Shown here: one piece after another, positions 17,375 through 25,662 of the stretch | How the letters are laid out: each line of letters starts with the position of its first letter | Position numbering within the stretch: position 1 is the stretch's first letter | Program-made: the position numbers and the translations under genes | NCBI GenBank assembly: GCA_036268615.1 | Contig: DATATV010000087.1 | Location: 1 to 64,000, forward strand | Reading direction: 5' to 3' | Origin: DATATV01 sp036268615 | GTDB taxonomy: Bacteria; Actinomycetota; Actinomycetes; Mycobacteriales; Pseudonocardiaceae | Length of the DNA stretch: 64,000 nt | The notes under the pieces: generated by a model | Told to the model about the DNA's origin: nothing | Database searches by the model: none | Seen by the model: only the letters and a program-made list of their open reading frames with translations

Positions 17375-18354
17375 GACCGGGCCCTCCCCTCGTCCAGCAC
17401 GCCGAGCAGCTGCTCCAGCACGCTCTTGCGCAGCGTGTCCGGTTCGAGCACGAGCACATCCGGACCGTGCCCGGCCAGCCAGCCCGCGGCCGCCTCCGGG
17501 TGGTACAGCTCGATGTCCAGCTCGTCCCCCGGCACCCCGTCCACCACCCGGGAACCGACCACGGTGCCCTGCCGGCGCACCCCCTGGGCCCGGCCCTCGG
17601 CCACCCACAGCCGGGCCGACGTGGTCGCCCGTGGCTCGTCGGACGCGCCGAGCACGAACTCCATCAGGTTGACCCCGGTCGGCCGCTGCACCTCGCCGGG
17701 CTTGCCGACCATGCGCACCTCGCCGGCGATCCGGGACAGCCGGAAGCAGCGCGGGGCCTGCCGGTCGCGATCCTGGCCGACCAGGTACCACCGGCTGCGC
17801 CAGGAGACAACGCCCCACGGCTCCACCGTGCGGACCATCAGCTCGGCCGGGGCAGGCCGGCGATACGGGAAGGAGACGGCCTGACCGGTCTGCACGGCGG
17901 CCAGCAGCGGCCCGAACGCGGGTTCGCTCGCCCGGACCTTGGGTTCGATCGCGGCCGGGGTCGACTCGTCGACGTCCACGCCGGCCGCACGGAGCTTGAG
18001 CAGGGCGCCGTGCGCGGCCCCGGTCAGCTCCGGCGAGTCCCACAGCCGGACGGCCAGCGCCACCGCGGCGGCCTCGTCCGGTTCGAGGTCGATGTCGCCC
18101 AGCTCGTAGTCCCGCCGGGCGATGCGGTAGCCGTCCACCGCGTCGAAGGCGGAGTTACGGCCTGTTTCCAAGGGCACGCCAAGATCACGGAGCTCGGCTT
18201 TGTCCCGTTCGAACATCCGGAAGAAGGCTTCGTCCGTTGGCGCGTCGGCATAGCCGGGCACGATCCCCCGAATCCGCTCGGCGCTGAGATACGACCGAGT
18301 GGACAGCAGGCACAGCACCAGGTTGACCAGTCGTTCGGCGCGTGCGGTTGACAC
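17371..18354 (-). CDS. pafB: Proteasome accessory regulator PafB (WYL-domain)
   Basis: A 327-residue partner of PafC with the same HTH-WYL-WCX layout: NLVLCLLSTRSYLSAERI at the start, then FRMFERDKAELRDLGVPLE, and VEPWGVVSWRSRWYLVGQD as the WYL core. The two genes probably arose by duplication. The GTG start has no Shine-Dalgarno but a TATCGT -10 ends 6 nt upstream, so a leaderless transcript separate from pafA is likely. A strong hairpin separates pafA from this promoter. Confidence 0.92.
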   Translation of the reverse strand: MSTARAERLVNLVLCLLSTRSYLSAERIRGIVPGYADAPTDEAFFRMFERDKAELRDLGVPLETGRNSAFDAVDGYRIARRDYELGDIDLEPDEAAAVALAVRLWDSPELTGAAHGALLKLRAAGVDVDESTPAAIEPKVRASEPAFGPLLAAVQTGQAVSFPYRRPAPAELMVRTVEPWGVVSWRSRWYLVGQDRDRQAPRCFRLSRIAGEVRMVGKPGEVQRPTGVNLMEFVLGASDEPRATTSARLWVAEGRAQGVRRQGTVVGSRVVDGVPGDELDIELYHPEAAAGWLAGHGPDVLVLEPDTLRKSVLEQLLGVLDEGRARS

Positions 18355-18360
18355 GGTGGC

Positions 18361-18366
18361 ACGATA
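18361..18366 (-). promoter_or_regulatory. -10 element for leaderless pafBC
   Basis: On the minus strand TATCGT (TANNNT) is followed by six bases and the pafB GTG. No ribosome-binding site is present. No good -35 is visible at the standard distance. Confidence 0.45.
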
Positions 18367-18512
18367 ACGCTGCGCCCATGATCAATGCGCACGGACCGGG
18401 TAATGACTCGCCGGAGCATTCGAACAACGAGCCCACCAAGGTCACTACGCTGCGTGATCATCCCCCTGGCGCCGAGCTTGACGGTGCTGGTGAGCGCGGG
18501 TGCGCGGACACA

Positions 18513-18550
18513 GATCGACGGGGTGGTCGGCAGCGACCACCCCGTCGATC
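18513..18550 (-). terminator. Strong hairpin after pafA
   Basis: A perfect 17-bp inverted repeat (arms 18513-18529 and 18534-18550) with a 4-base loop, starting 12 nt after the pafA stop. There is no U-tract, as is usual for actinobacterial stem-only terminators. It would separate pafA from pafBC transcription. Confidence 0.75.
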
Positions 18551-18562
18551 AGGCGTGTCGGC

Positions 18563-19921
18563 TCAGAGCGAGCTGATCAGCCGCTCGACCCGCTCGTCCA
18601 CCGCGCGGAACGGGTCCTTGCACAGCACGGTGCGCTGCGCCTGGTCGTTCAGCTTCAGGTGCACCCAGTCGACGGTGAAGTCGCGGCCGGCCTGCTGGGC
18701 GGCGGCGATGAAGTCGCCGCGCAGCTTGGCCCGGGTGGTCTGCGGCGGGATGTCCTTGGCCGCGTCGATCGCGGCGTCGTCGGTGACCCGCTCGACCATG
18801 CCCTTGCGCTGGAACAGGTCGAAGATGCCCCGGCCGCGCCGGATGTCGTGGTAGGCCAGATCCAGCTGGGCGATGCGCGGGCTGGACAGTTCCAGGTTGT
18901 GCTTCACCCGGTACTGCTCGACCAGCCGGTGCTTGATCGCCCAGTCGATCTCCCGGTCGATCTTGGACAGCTCCTGGCTCTCGATCGCGTCCAGCGTCCG
19001 GCCCCACAGCTCCACCACCCGCTCGTTGAGCGGGTGCGGGCCGCGCCGGGCGACGTGTTCGGCGGCCTTGGCGTGGTACTCGCGCTGGATGTCCAGGGCG
19101 GAGGCCTCCCGGCCGCCGGCCAGCCGCACCGGCCGCTTGCCGGTCAGGTCGTGGCTGATCTCGCGGATCGCCCGGATCGGGTTGTCCAGGCTGAAGTCCC
19201 GGAACTGGACGCCCTCCTCGATCATCTCCAGGACGAGGTTCGCGCTGCCCACCTTCAGCAGCGTGGTCACCTCGGACATGTTCGAGTCGCCGACGATCAC
19301 GTGCAGCCGGCGGTAGCGCTCGGCGTCGGCGTGCGGTTCGTCCCGGGTGTTGATGATCGGCCGGGACCGGGTGGTCGCGCTGGACACGCCCTCCCAGATG
19401 TGTTCGGCGCGCTGCGACAGGCAGTACACCGCGCCCCGGGGCGTCTGCAGCACCTTGCCGGCGCCGCAGATCAGCTGCCGGGTCACCAGGAAGGGCAGCA
19501 GGATGTCCGCGATCCGGGAGAACTCGCCCGCCCGCGCGACGAGGTAGTTCTCGTGGCAACCATAGGAGTTGCCGGCCGAGTCGGTGTTGTTCTTGAACAG
19601 GAAGATGTCCCCGCCGATGCCCTCGTCGGCCAATCGCCGCTCGGCGTCGACAAGCAGATCCTCCAGGATTCGCTCACCTGCCTTGTCGTGGGTCACCAGT
19701 TGGGACAGGTCGTCACATTCGGCTGTGGCGTACTCCGGGTGCGAGCCAACGTCCAGGTACAACCGGGATCCGTTGCGCAGGAACACGTTCGACGACCGGC
19801 CCCAGGAGACCACCCGTCGGAACAGGTAACGGGCTACCTCGTCCGGGGACAGCCGTCGCTGCCCATGGAACGTGCAGGTGACCCCGAATTCGGTCTCAAT
19901 GCCGAAGATCCGCCGCTGCAT
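18563..19921 (-). CDS. pafA: Pup--protein ligase PafA
   Basis: A 452-residue carboxylate-amine ligase that uses ATP to join the C-terminal glutamate of Pup to substrate lysines. The N-terminus RRIFGIETEFGVT carries the catalytic metal-binding glutamates of the glutamine-synthetase-like fold; FLRNGSRLYLDVGSHPEYATAECD is the shared PafA/Dop signature with the catalytic Asp, and NNTDSAGNSYGCHENYL is also conserved. It lacks the long Dop-specific loop seen in the Dop paralogue of this window. The ATG at 19921 has a TAGTGT -10 exactly 6 nt upstream. Confidence 0.95.
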   Translation of the reverse strand: MQRRIFGIETEFGVTCTFHGQRRLSPDEVARYLFRRVVSWGRSSNVFLRNGSRLYLDVGSHPEYATAECDDLSQLVTHDKAGERILEDLLVDAERRLADEGIGGDIFLFKNNTDSAGNSYGCHENYLVARAGEFSRIADILLPFLVTRQLICGAGKVLQTPRGAVYCLSQRAEHIWEGVSSATTRSRPIINTRDEPHADAERYRRLHVIVGDSNMSEVTTLLKVGSANLVLEMIEEGVQFRDFSLDNPIRAIREISHDLTGKRPVRLAGGREASALDIQREYHAKAAEHVARRGPHPLNERVVELWGRTLDAIESQELSKIDREIDWAIKHRLVEQYRVKHNLELSSPRIAQLDLAYHDIRRGRGIFDLFQRKGMVERVTDDAAIDAAKDIPPQTTRAKLRGDFIAAAQQAGRDFTVDWVHLKLNDQAQRTVLCKDPFRAVDERVERLISSL

Positions 19922-19927
19922 ATCTCC

Positions 19928-19933
19928 ACACTA
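19928..19933 (-). promoter_or_regulatory. -10 element for pafA
   Basis: Minus-strand TAGTGT, then GGAGAT, then ATG. The spacing fits a leaderless start; the GGAG is too close to the ATG to be a good Shine-Dalgarno. Confidence 0.45.
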
Positions 19934-20001
19934 GGCGCTTGGGCCCGATTCATCGCAGCGCCGTTCGGGGGTTCACACTTCGTGTCGCGACGAGTTGAGC
20001 G

Positions 20002-20697
20002 TCACACCTCGCACGCGCCGTCCGCGCACGCCTCACCAGCGGCCGACGTACCCGGCTCGACCTGCGTCGACTCCGCCGCGACCTGCTCAAGAACCTGCAG
20101 GAAAGTCGACGCCTCCTGGGCGCCCTGAACCGCGTATTTGCCCTCGAAAACAAATGTCGGTACCGCACTGACGCCCAAGGCGACCGCGTCGGCCAATTCG
20201 CCGCGCACCTCCGCGACGCCCTCGTCGCCGGTCAGGAACTCACGCACCCGCTCGGTCGCCATGCCGACCCCGCCGGCCAGTTCGACCAGGGTGGCCAGGT
20301 CGCTCACGTCCCGGCCGTGGGAGAAGTACGCGGCCAGCAGGGCGGTCTTGAGCTGCGCCTGCACGCCGGTGCCGTACTCGTGCTCGGCCAGCCAGAGCAG
20401 CCGGTGCGCGGTGAAGGTGTTGACCGCGAGCGCCTGGTCGAGGTGGAAGTCAAGACCGTCGCGCGCGGCCATCGTGCTGACCTGCTCGTGCTTGGGCCGC
20501 ATCCCCGGCCCGAACCGCCGGTCGGTGTACTCGTAGAGCGACACCGCCTTGCTCGGGGCGTTGGGGTCGAGTTGGTAGGGGCGGTAGCTCACCTCGACCT
20601 CGCCCGCGCCGGGGAACGCGGTCAACGCGCGCTCGAACCGGGCCTTGCCGATGTAGCACCACGGGCAGGCGATGTCCGAGTAGATCTCGACCTTCAC
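20002..20697 (-). CDS. FrnE-like DsbA-family thiol oxidoreductase
   Basis: A 231-residue cytosolic thioredoxin-fold protein of the DsbA/FrnE group. The active site is CPWC in IYSDIACPWCYIG; the inserted helical domain and the cis-Pro loop (GVSAVPTFVFEGKYAVQGAQ) are complete, and the C-terminus carries extra Cys residues. No signal peptide is present. It may reduce or isomerise disulfides or act as a glutathione/mycothiol-S-transferase-like protein; FrnE relatives are linked to oxidative stress. It starts with GTG at 20697, whose GGGAG ribosome-binding site lies inside a hairpin. It sits between prcA and pafA on their strand. Confidence 0.88.
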   Translation of the reverse strand: MKVEIYSDIACPWCYIGKARFERALTAFPGAGEVEVSYRPYQLDPNAPSKAVSLYEYTDRRFGPGMRPKHEQVSTMAARDGLDFHLDQALAVNTFTAHRLLWLAEHEYGTGVQAQLKTALLAAYFSHGRDVSDLATLVELAGGVGMATERVREFLTGDEGVAEVRGELADAVALGVSAVPTFVFEGKYAVQGAQEASTFLQVLEQVAAESTQVEPGTSAAGEACADGACEV

Positions 20698-20703
20698 GAC
20701 GAA

Positions 20704-20751
20704 ACTCCCAGGGTTCTTGAGACCTCAATCGGTGACAAGAACCCCGGGAGT
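20704..20751 (-). promoter_or_regulatory. Hairpin covering the frnE-like ribosome-binding site
   Basis: Arms 20704-20719 and 20736-20751 pair over 16 bp with one mismatch and a 16-nt loop. On the minus strand the distal arm ends in GGGAG, 7-8 nt before the GTG start at 20697. It could end prcA transcription, gate translation of the FrnE-like gene, or both. Confidence 0.6.
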
Positions 20752-20783
20752 CGCCGGATGATTCCGCAGGCGGCTGATCAGTC

Positions 20784-21602
20784 CTACTTGTCCTCGGGCT
20801 CCGGGTCCTCGGGCAGCTCGACCACGGTCGCCTCGGACAGGGCTGGCGGCCGCTCCGGCAGGATCGCGGTCAGCGCGGCCCCGTTGATCCGGCGGAATGC
20901 CCGGTTGGGCCGGCTGCGCTCCAGCACGGCCACCTCCAGCCGGTCCACGTCGAACGGGTCGGTCTGCTCGGCCGGGGTGGCCGAGCCGTTGCCGGTGGTC
21001 ACGCCGGGCTTGGTCGAGCCGGCGCCGGTGCCCTCGCCGCGCAGCGCGTCCACCGCGATCTCCAACGCCCGGGGCAGCTCAAGACCTTCCTCGAAGGTCT
21101 TCTTCAGCGCGGTGCTGATCGTCTCGGCCTGGCCGCCCATCACGACGAACTGCGGCTCGTCGAACACCGAGCCGTCGTAGGTCAGCCGGAAGAGCTGGTC
21201 GTCGGCTGCGGTGGCGCCCACCTCGGCCACACAGACCTCCACCTCGAACGGCTTGAGCTGCTCGGTGAAGATGCTGGCCAGCGTCTGGGCGTACACGTTG
21301 GCCAACTGGCGGGCGGACACGTCCCGGCGGTCGTAGGCGTAGCCCCACAGGTCCACGTGCCGGATGCCGGCGCGGCGCAGGCTGTCGAACTCGCTGTAGC
21401 GCCCGACCGCGGCGAAGCCGATCCGGTCGTAGATCTCGGAAACCTTGTGCAGGCTGCTCTTCGGCGGGATGTCGGCGACGAAGAGCACGCCGCCGGCATA
21501 GGTGAGGACCACCACGCTGCGGCCCCGGGCGATGCCCTTGCGGGCCAGCTCGGAGCGCTCCCGCATCAGCTGTTCGGGCGAGGCGTACAGCGGCATCGTC
21601 AC
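20784..21602 (-). CDS. prcA: 20S proteasome alpha subunit PrcA
   Basis: A 272-residue alpha subunit that forms the gated outer rings and docks the ARC ATPase. The sequence YASPEQLMRERSELARKGIARG is the typical alpha N-terminus and is followed by VVVLTYAGGVLFVAD, YDRIGFAAVGRYSEFD and YAYDRRDVSARQLANVYAQTL. The C-terminal ~45 residues are a variable, acidic tail. The GTG at 21602 is chosen because GGAG lies 8 nt upstream; ATG at 21596 is nearly equivalent, and a longer frame upstream has no support. It follows prcB after 101 nt. Confidence 0.95.
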   Translation of the reverse strand: MTMPLYASPEQLMRERSELARKGIARGRSVVVLTYAGGVLFVADIPPKSSLHKVSEIYDRIGFAAVGRYSEFDSLRRAGIRHVDLWGYAYDRRDVSARQLANVYAQTLASIFTEQLKPFEVEVCVAEVGATAADDQLFRLTYDGSVFDEPQFVVMGGQAETISTALKKTFEEGLELPRALEIAVDALRGEGTGAGSTKPGVTTGNGSATPAEQTDPFDVDRLEVAVLERSRPNRAFRRINGAALTAILPERPPALSEATVVELPEDPEPEDK

Positions 21603-21703
21603 GGTGTTGACTCCATGGGGGTGAGAATCGAGGCCGGTACGGGCCACGAAGTCAGGTAGGGACGGTACGGCGGACTCGGCACGGGGCTGTCCGACCGGGC
21701 AGC

Positions 21704-22552
21704 TCAGTGGGACGGGTGCTCGACCCGGCCGGTGACGACGGACCGCGCCACCTCGGCGGCCTGCTCGTCGGACACCTTCACCGCGCCGTCGACGGCGGTG
21801 ATGGTGACCACGGACGGGAAGATCCGCCGCACCATGTCCGGTCCGCCGGTGGCCGAGTCGTCGTCGGCCGCGTCGTAGAGGGCCTCGACCGCGTTGCGGA
21901 TCGCGGTGTCCGCGTCCGCATCGGGGTCGTAGGTCTTCTTCAGCGCGGATTTCGCGAACAGCGAACCCGAACCGATCGAGTGGTAGCCGGTGAACTCCTC
22001 GAACCGGCCGCCCGACACGTCGTAGGAGATGATCCGGCCGGCCCGGTCCGGGTCGGCCGCGGCCGTGTCGTAGCCGACGAACAGCGGCACCGCGATCAGC
22101 CCGGACATGGCCGCGTCCAGGTTGCCCCGGACCATCGAGGCGAGCTTGTTGGCCTTGCCGTCCAACGACAGCGAGACGCCCTCGATCTTCTCGTAGTGCT
22201 GTAGTTCGACCGCGTAGAGCCGAAGCAGCTCGACGCCGATACCCGCGCTGCCGGCGATGCCGGCGGCCGAGTAGCTGTCGGTGACGTACACCTTGTCCAT
22301 GAAGTTGTAGGCGATCAGGTTGCCGGAGGTGGCCCTGCGGTCACCGGCGATCAGCACCCCGCCCTTGAACGCCAACGCCACGATCGTGGTGCCGTGCGGC
22401 ACCTCCACCTGGCCGGGCACGGCCAGCCGCCGGCCCGGTAGCAACTCCGGCGCGGCCACCCGCAGGAAGTCGGTGAACGAGGACGTCCCCGCGGTGAGGT
22501 GGGCCGGCGTCAGGCCCACACCGAGCGAGAAGTGGGATGGCGTGTTGTCCAT
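21704..22552 (-). CDS. prcB: 20S proteasome beta subunit PrcB
   Basis: A 282-residue precursor of the catalytic ring. Processing between Gly54 and Thr55 (VEVPHG|TTIVAL) would remove a 54-residue propeptide and expose the N-terminal threonine nucleophile. The Asp and Lys of the active site fall in GDRRAT and in NFMDKVYVTD; SAGIG and GSGSLFAKSALKK are also present. The ATG at 22552 has AGGAG upstream; an upstream in-frame GTG at 22573 would start inside or before that site. It lies 69 nt after pup. Confidence 0.96.
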   Translation of the reverse strand: MDNTPSHFSLGVGLTPAHLTAGTSSFTDFLRVAAPELLPGRRLAVPGQVEVPHGTTIVALAFKGGVLIAGDRRATSGNLIAYNFMDKVYVTDSYSAAGIAGSAGIGVELLRLYAVELQHYEKIEGVSLSLDGKANKLASMVRGNLDAAMSGLIAVPLFVGYDTAAADPDRAGRIISYDVSGGRFEEFTGYHSIGSGSLFAKSALKKTYDPDADADTAIRNAVEALYDAADDDSATGGPDMVRRIFPSVVTITAVDGAVKVSDEQAAEVARSVVTGRVEHPSH

Positions 22553-22621
22553 ACGGGGTTGATCTCCTGTCACGTGTGCGGACGAGCTACCTGATCGGTA
22601 CGGACGGGCCGCCCGACCAGG

Positions 22622-22816
22622 TCACTCCCCGCCCTTCTGCACATATGCACGGACGAAGTCCTCGGCGTTCTCCTCAAGCACGTCGTCGATCTCGTCCAGG
22701 ATCGCGTCGACGTCCTCGTTGAGTGCCTCGCGTCGTTCCTGGCCGGCCGGCGCGCCGCCTTCCGCGTCGTCGTCGCCGTCCCCGCCGCCCTGTCGCTGAA
22801 CCTGCTCCTGGGCCAT
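22622..22816 (-). CDS. pup: Prokaryotic ubiquitin-like protein Pup
   Basis: A 64-residue, acidic, largely disordered modifier. The central helix region with DVDAILDEIDDVLEENAEDF binds the ARC coiled coils, and the C-terminus is YVQKGGE. It ends in Glu rather than Gln, so it needs no Dop deamidation before ligation by PafA. Start ATG with GGGAGG just upstream. It is followed by prcB and prcA. Confidence 0.97.
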   Translation of the reverse strand: MAQEQVQRQGGGDGDDDAEGGAPAGQERREALNEDVDAILDEIDDVLEENAEDFVRAYVQKGGE

Positions 22817-22950
22817 TTCGCCTCCCGGTGAGCCACCGTGACCGCCGATGCCTTCCTTGCCGTGGCACCGGCCTATCTCAAGAGATTACCCAGCAACACC
22901 GACGACCGGCGACTATCCGGGCGCCGTGTTGGCCGAAGATCAATCAAGGA

Positions 22951-24450
22951 TCACCCTTTTGTCAGAGCGGTGACCAGTTCCTCGGCCGTCGCCGCGGCCT
23001 CCAGCAGCGCCCCGACGTGGGCCTTGGTGCCGCGCAGCGGCTCCAGCGTCGGAATGCGGACCAGCGACTCCCGGCCGAGGTCGAAGATGACCGAGTCCCA
23101 GGACGCGGCCGCGATCGCCGAGGGATATCTCTCCAGGCAGCGGCCCCGGAAGTAGGCGCGGGTGTCCTCCGGCGGCTTGGTCACCGCGTCGCGCACCTCC
23201 TCCTCGCTGACCAGTCGCTTGATCGAGCCGCGCGACACCAGCCGGTTGTAGAGGCCCTTGTCCAGCCGTACGTCGCCGTACTGCAGGTCGACCAGGTGCA
23301 GCCGGGGGGAGGCCCAGGTGAGGCCGTCACGGGCCCGGTAGCCCTCCAGCAGTCGCAGCTTGGCCGGCCAGTCCAGCCGGTCGGCGCACTCCATCGGGTC
23401 GCGGGCCAGTGCGTCGAGCACGTCGCCCCAGGTGCGCAGCACGTCCGTGGCGACCCGGTCGGCGCCTTCCCGGTCGACGTACTCGCTGGCCATCTCGTGG
23501 TAGGCGTACTGCATGTCCAGGCCGGTGAACTTGCGCCCGTTGGACAGCTCGACGGTGGTCTTCAGGGTCGGGTCGTGGCTGATCGCGTGCACCGCGCGGA
23601 CCGGGTCGGCCAGCCGCAGGTGGTCGAACCGGCGGCCGGACTCGATCATGTCCAGCACCAGGGCGGCGGTGCCGACCTTGAGGTAGGTCGAGGTCTCGGC
23701 GAGGTTCGCGTCGCCGATGATCACGTGCAGCCTGCGGTACTTGTCGGCGTCGGAGTGCGGCTCGTCGCGGGTGTTGATGATGCCGCGCTTGAGCGTGGTC
23801 TCCAGGCCGACCTCGACCTCGATGTAGTCGGCCCGCTGGGAGAGCTGGAAGCCGGCCTTGTCACCGGTGGCGCCGAGGCCGACCCGGCCGGCGCCGCACA
23901 TCACCTGGCGGGTGACGAAGAACGGGGTGAGCCCGGCGATCACCGCGGTGAACGGCGTGCTCCTGGCCATCAGGTAGTTCTCGTGGGTGCCGTAGCTGGC
24001 GCCCTTGCCGTCGACGTTGTTCTTGTAGAGCTGGAGGCGGGGCTGGCCGGGGACGGTGGCCGCGCGCATCGCGGCCTCCTCCATCACCCGCTCCCCCGCC
24101 TTGTCCCAGATGACCGCGTCCCGGGCGTTGGTGACCTCGGGTGCGGAGTACTCGGGGTGGGCGTGGTCGACGTAGAGCCGGGCGCCGTTGGTGAGGATCA
24201 CGTTGGCCGCGCCGAGGTCGTCCACGTCCGGTTCGCCCTGGGGGTGGCCCGGCGCGCCGAGGTCGAACCCGCGAGCGTCCCGCAGGGGTGACTCGACCTC
24301 GTAGTCCCACCGGGCCCGGCGCGCCCTCGGCACCTCTGCCGCTGCCGCGTACGCGAGTACGACCTGGGTTGAGGTCAGCACCGGGTTGGCCGTGGCATCC
24401 CCAGGAACGGAGATGCCGTATTCGACCTCGGTGCCCATGATCCGCCGCAT
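22951..24450 (-). CDS. dop: Depupylase / Pup deamidase Dop
   Basis: A 499-residue PafA paralogue that cleaves the Pup-lysine isopeptide bond. The N-terminus MRRIMGTEVEYGIS, the LTNGARLYVDHAHPEYSAPEV signature (split here as two blocks) and YKNNVDGKGASYGTHENYL match Dop. Compared with PafA in this window it has a longer insertion near residues 38-80 (the Dop loop), which supports Dop over a second ligase. Because Pup here already ends in Glu, depupylation is the expected main role. ATG at 24450 has a TAGGCT -10-like hexamer 7 nt upstream. Confidence 0.95.
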   Translation of the reverse strand: MRRIMGTEVEYGISVPGDATANPVLTSTQVVLAYAAAAEVPRARRARWDYEVESPLRDARGFDLGAPGHPQGEPDVDDLGAANVILTNGARLYVDHAHPEYSAPEVTNARDAVIWDKAGERVMEEAAMRAATVPGQPRLQLYKNNVDGKGASYGTHENYLMARSTPFTAVIAGLTPFFVTRQVMCGAGRVGLGATGDKAGFQLSQRADYIEVEVGLETTLKRGIINTRDEPHSDADKYRRLHVIIGDANLAETSTYLKVGTAALVLDMIESGRRFDHLRLADPVRAVHAISHDPTLKTTVELSNGRKFTGLDMQYAYHEMASEYVDREGADRVATDVLRTWGDVLDALARDPMECADRLDWPAKLRLLEGYRARDGLTWASPRLHLVDLQYGDVRLDKGLYNRLVSRGSIKRLVSEEEVRDAVTKPPEDTRAYFRGRCLERYPSAIAAASWDSVIFDLGRESLVRIPTLEPLRGTKAHVGALLEAAATAEELVTALTKG

Positions 24451-24457
24451 GTCCTCA

Positions 24458-24463
24458 AGCCTA
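24458..24463 (-). promoter_or_regulatory. -10 element for dop
   Basis: Minus-strand TAGGCT followed by seven bases and the dop ATG. An AGGA in those seven bases could also serve as a ribosome-binding site. Confidence 0.35.
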
Positions 24464-24520
24464 CGGGTCGCAGGTCAGCTGTCGAAGGGCCGTGCACCCC
24501 TGCCGTGTCAGGATCTGGAC

Positions 24521-25033
24521 ATGAGCACCGACGAACTCGTCGCGCACTACGACGAGCAGGGCCGGGTGATCGGCGCGGTGCCCCGGTCCCGGATGCGCGC
24601 GGCGGGCCTGTGGCACGCGGCCACGCTGGTGCTGGTGCGCTCGGTGGACGGCCGCAACGTGTACGTGCACCTGCGCAGCCCGGACAAGGACGTGTTCCCC
24701 GGCCTGCACGACTGCTGGGCCGGCGGGGTGGTCACCGCGGGCGAGACGCCGGGTCAGGGCGCGGTGCGGGAGGTCGAGGAGGAGCTCGGCGTGTCCGGCG
24801 TCCCGGTGCTGCCGCTGTTCGACTTCCGTTATGTGGCACCGCCGGTCCGGTACCACGCGTTCGCCTACGAGGTGCGCTGGGACGGGCCGATCCGCCACCA
24901 GCCCGAAGAGGTGGTGGACGGCTGGTGGATGCCGCTCACCGAGCTCCGGAGCAGGTTGGCGGACCGGTCGTGGGGGTTCGTGCCCGACGGTCGGCTGGGA
25001 ATCCAGCTGTGGTTCGACCGGCAGGCGGGTTGA
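24521..25033 (+). CDS. NUDIX hydrolase (YfcD / IPP-isomerase-like)
   Basis: A 170-residue Nudix enzyme. The Nudix box runs from GGVVTAGET to REVEEELGV (GX5EX7REVXEELG satisfied). The N-terminus DELVAHYDEQGRVIGAVPRSRMR and HAATLVLVRS resemble the YfcD/isopentenyl-diphosphate-isomerase-like subgroup rather than MutT. It hydrolyses an unknown nucleoside-diphosphate derivative. ATG at 24521 follows CAGGAT by 6 nt. It diverges from dop and its TGA lies in a 16-bp palindrome shared with the converging gene. Confidence 0.87.
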   Translation: MSTDELVAHYDEQGRVIGAVPRSRMRAAGLWHAATLVLVRSVDGRNVYVHLRSPDKDVFPGLHDCWAGGVVTAGETPGQGAVREVEEELGVSGVPVLPLFDFRYVAPPVRYHAFAYEVRWDGPIRHQPEEVVDGWWMPLTELRSRLADRSWGFVPDGRLGIQLWFDRQAG

Positions 25034-25046
25034 CCGGCGCCGGTCA
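25031..25046. terminator. Perfect 16-bp palindrome spanning two convergent stop codons
   Basis: TGACCGGCGCCGGTCA is fully self-complementary; its ends are the TGA of the Nudix gene and the TGA (read as TCA on plus) of the converging gene. It can fold as a 6-bp stem with a GCGC loop on either transcript. Confidence 0.4.
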
Positions 25047-25556
25047 GCTCATCATCGGCGGCGCGGTGACGGTGGCCAGTTCGGCGAGCAGCTGGCGGGC
25101 GAGTTCGGCGTTGCGCGGCTGGCAGAGCACGTCGTAGCGGCGGGCCACCAGCTGGCTGTGCGAGGTGAAGTCGCGCTGCCCCCTGGTCGCGCCGTAACGG
25201 GCGGCGGACGAGGCCAGGCCGAACGCGAGGCCGAGCACCAGGCCGAAGACGATCGGCAGGAAACCCGACGCCGTGGTGAAGATGCTCAGCAGCACGCCGA
25301 CGAACAGGCCGAACCAGGCGCCGGTGGCCGCACCCGAGGCCAACACCCGGCCCCAGGTCAGGCGGGCGTCCACCCGCTCGACCACCATCGGCTCGACGCC
25401 CACGATGGTCACGTCGTTCACCGGGAAGGCGCTGTCGGCGAGGTGGTCGACGGCCCGCTGGGCCTGCTCGTAGGTGTCGTACGAGCCGATCGGCCAGCCG
25501 CTCGGCAACGTGGGCAGGCCGGCGGTCGCGTTGTGCTGTGCGAATGCGGTGGTCAT
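25044..25556 (-). CDS. General stress protein 17M-like membrane protein
   Basis: A 170-residue protein. The N-terminal ~60 residues, with IGSYDTYEQAQRAVDHLAD and VNDVTIVGVEPM, match the GSP17M-like domain. Two glycine-rich helices follow (about 75-95 and 100-118), then a soluble tail. ATG at 25556 has GGAGG 9 nt upstream; a GTG three codons earlier abuts that site and is unlikely. Related actinobacterial proteins are common, but their role is unknown. Confidence 0.78.
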   Translation of the reverse strand: MTTAFAQHNATAGLPTLPSGWPIGSYDTYEQAQRAVDHLADSAFPVNDVTIVGVEPMVVERVDARLTWGRVLASGAATGAWFGLFVGVLLSIFTTASGFLPIVFGLVLGLAFGLASSAARYGATRGQRDFTSHSQLVARRYDVLCQPRNAELARQLLAELATVTAPPMMS

Positions 25557-25662
25557 GGCGCTCACCCTCCGGGTGTGTCGTGGTCCTACACCCGGTTCAA
25601 CGCCGCTCCCGCCCCCGGTTGTGCCGACTGTGGGAACTCCACAGCCGACTATCAGTAAAGTC

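Noticed and set aside
22951..24450. Second Pup ligase
   Set aside because: The longer N-terminal insertion and Dop-type motifs, and the separate clear PafA, make Dop the better call.
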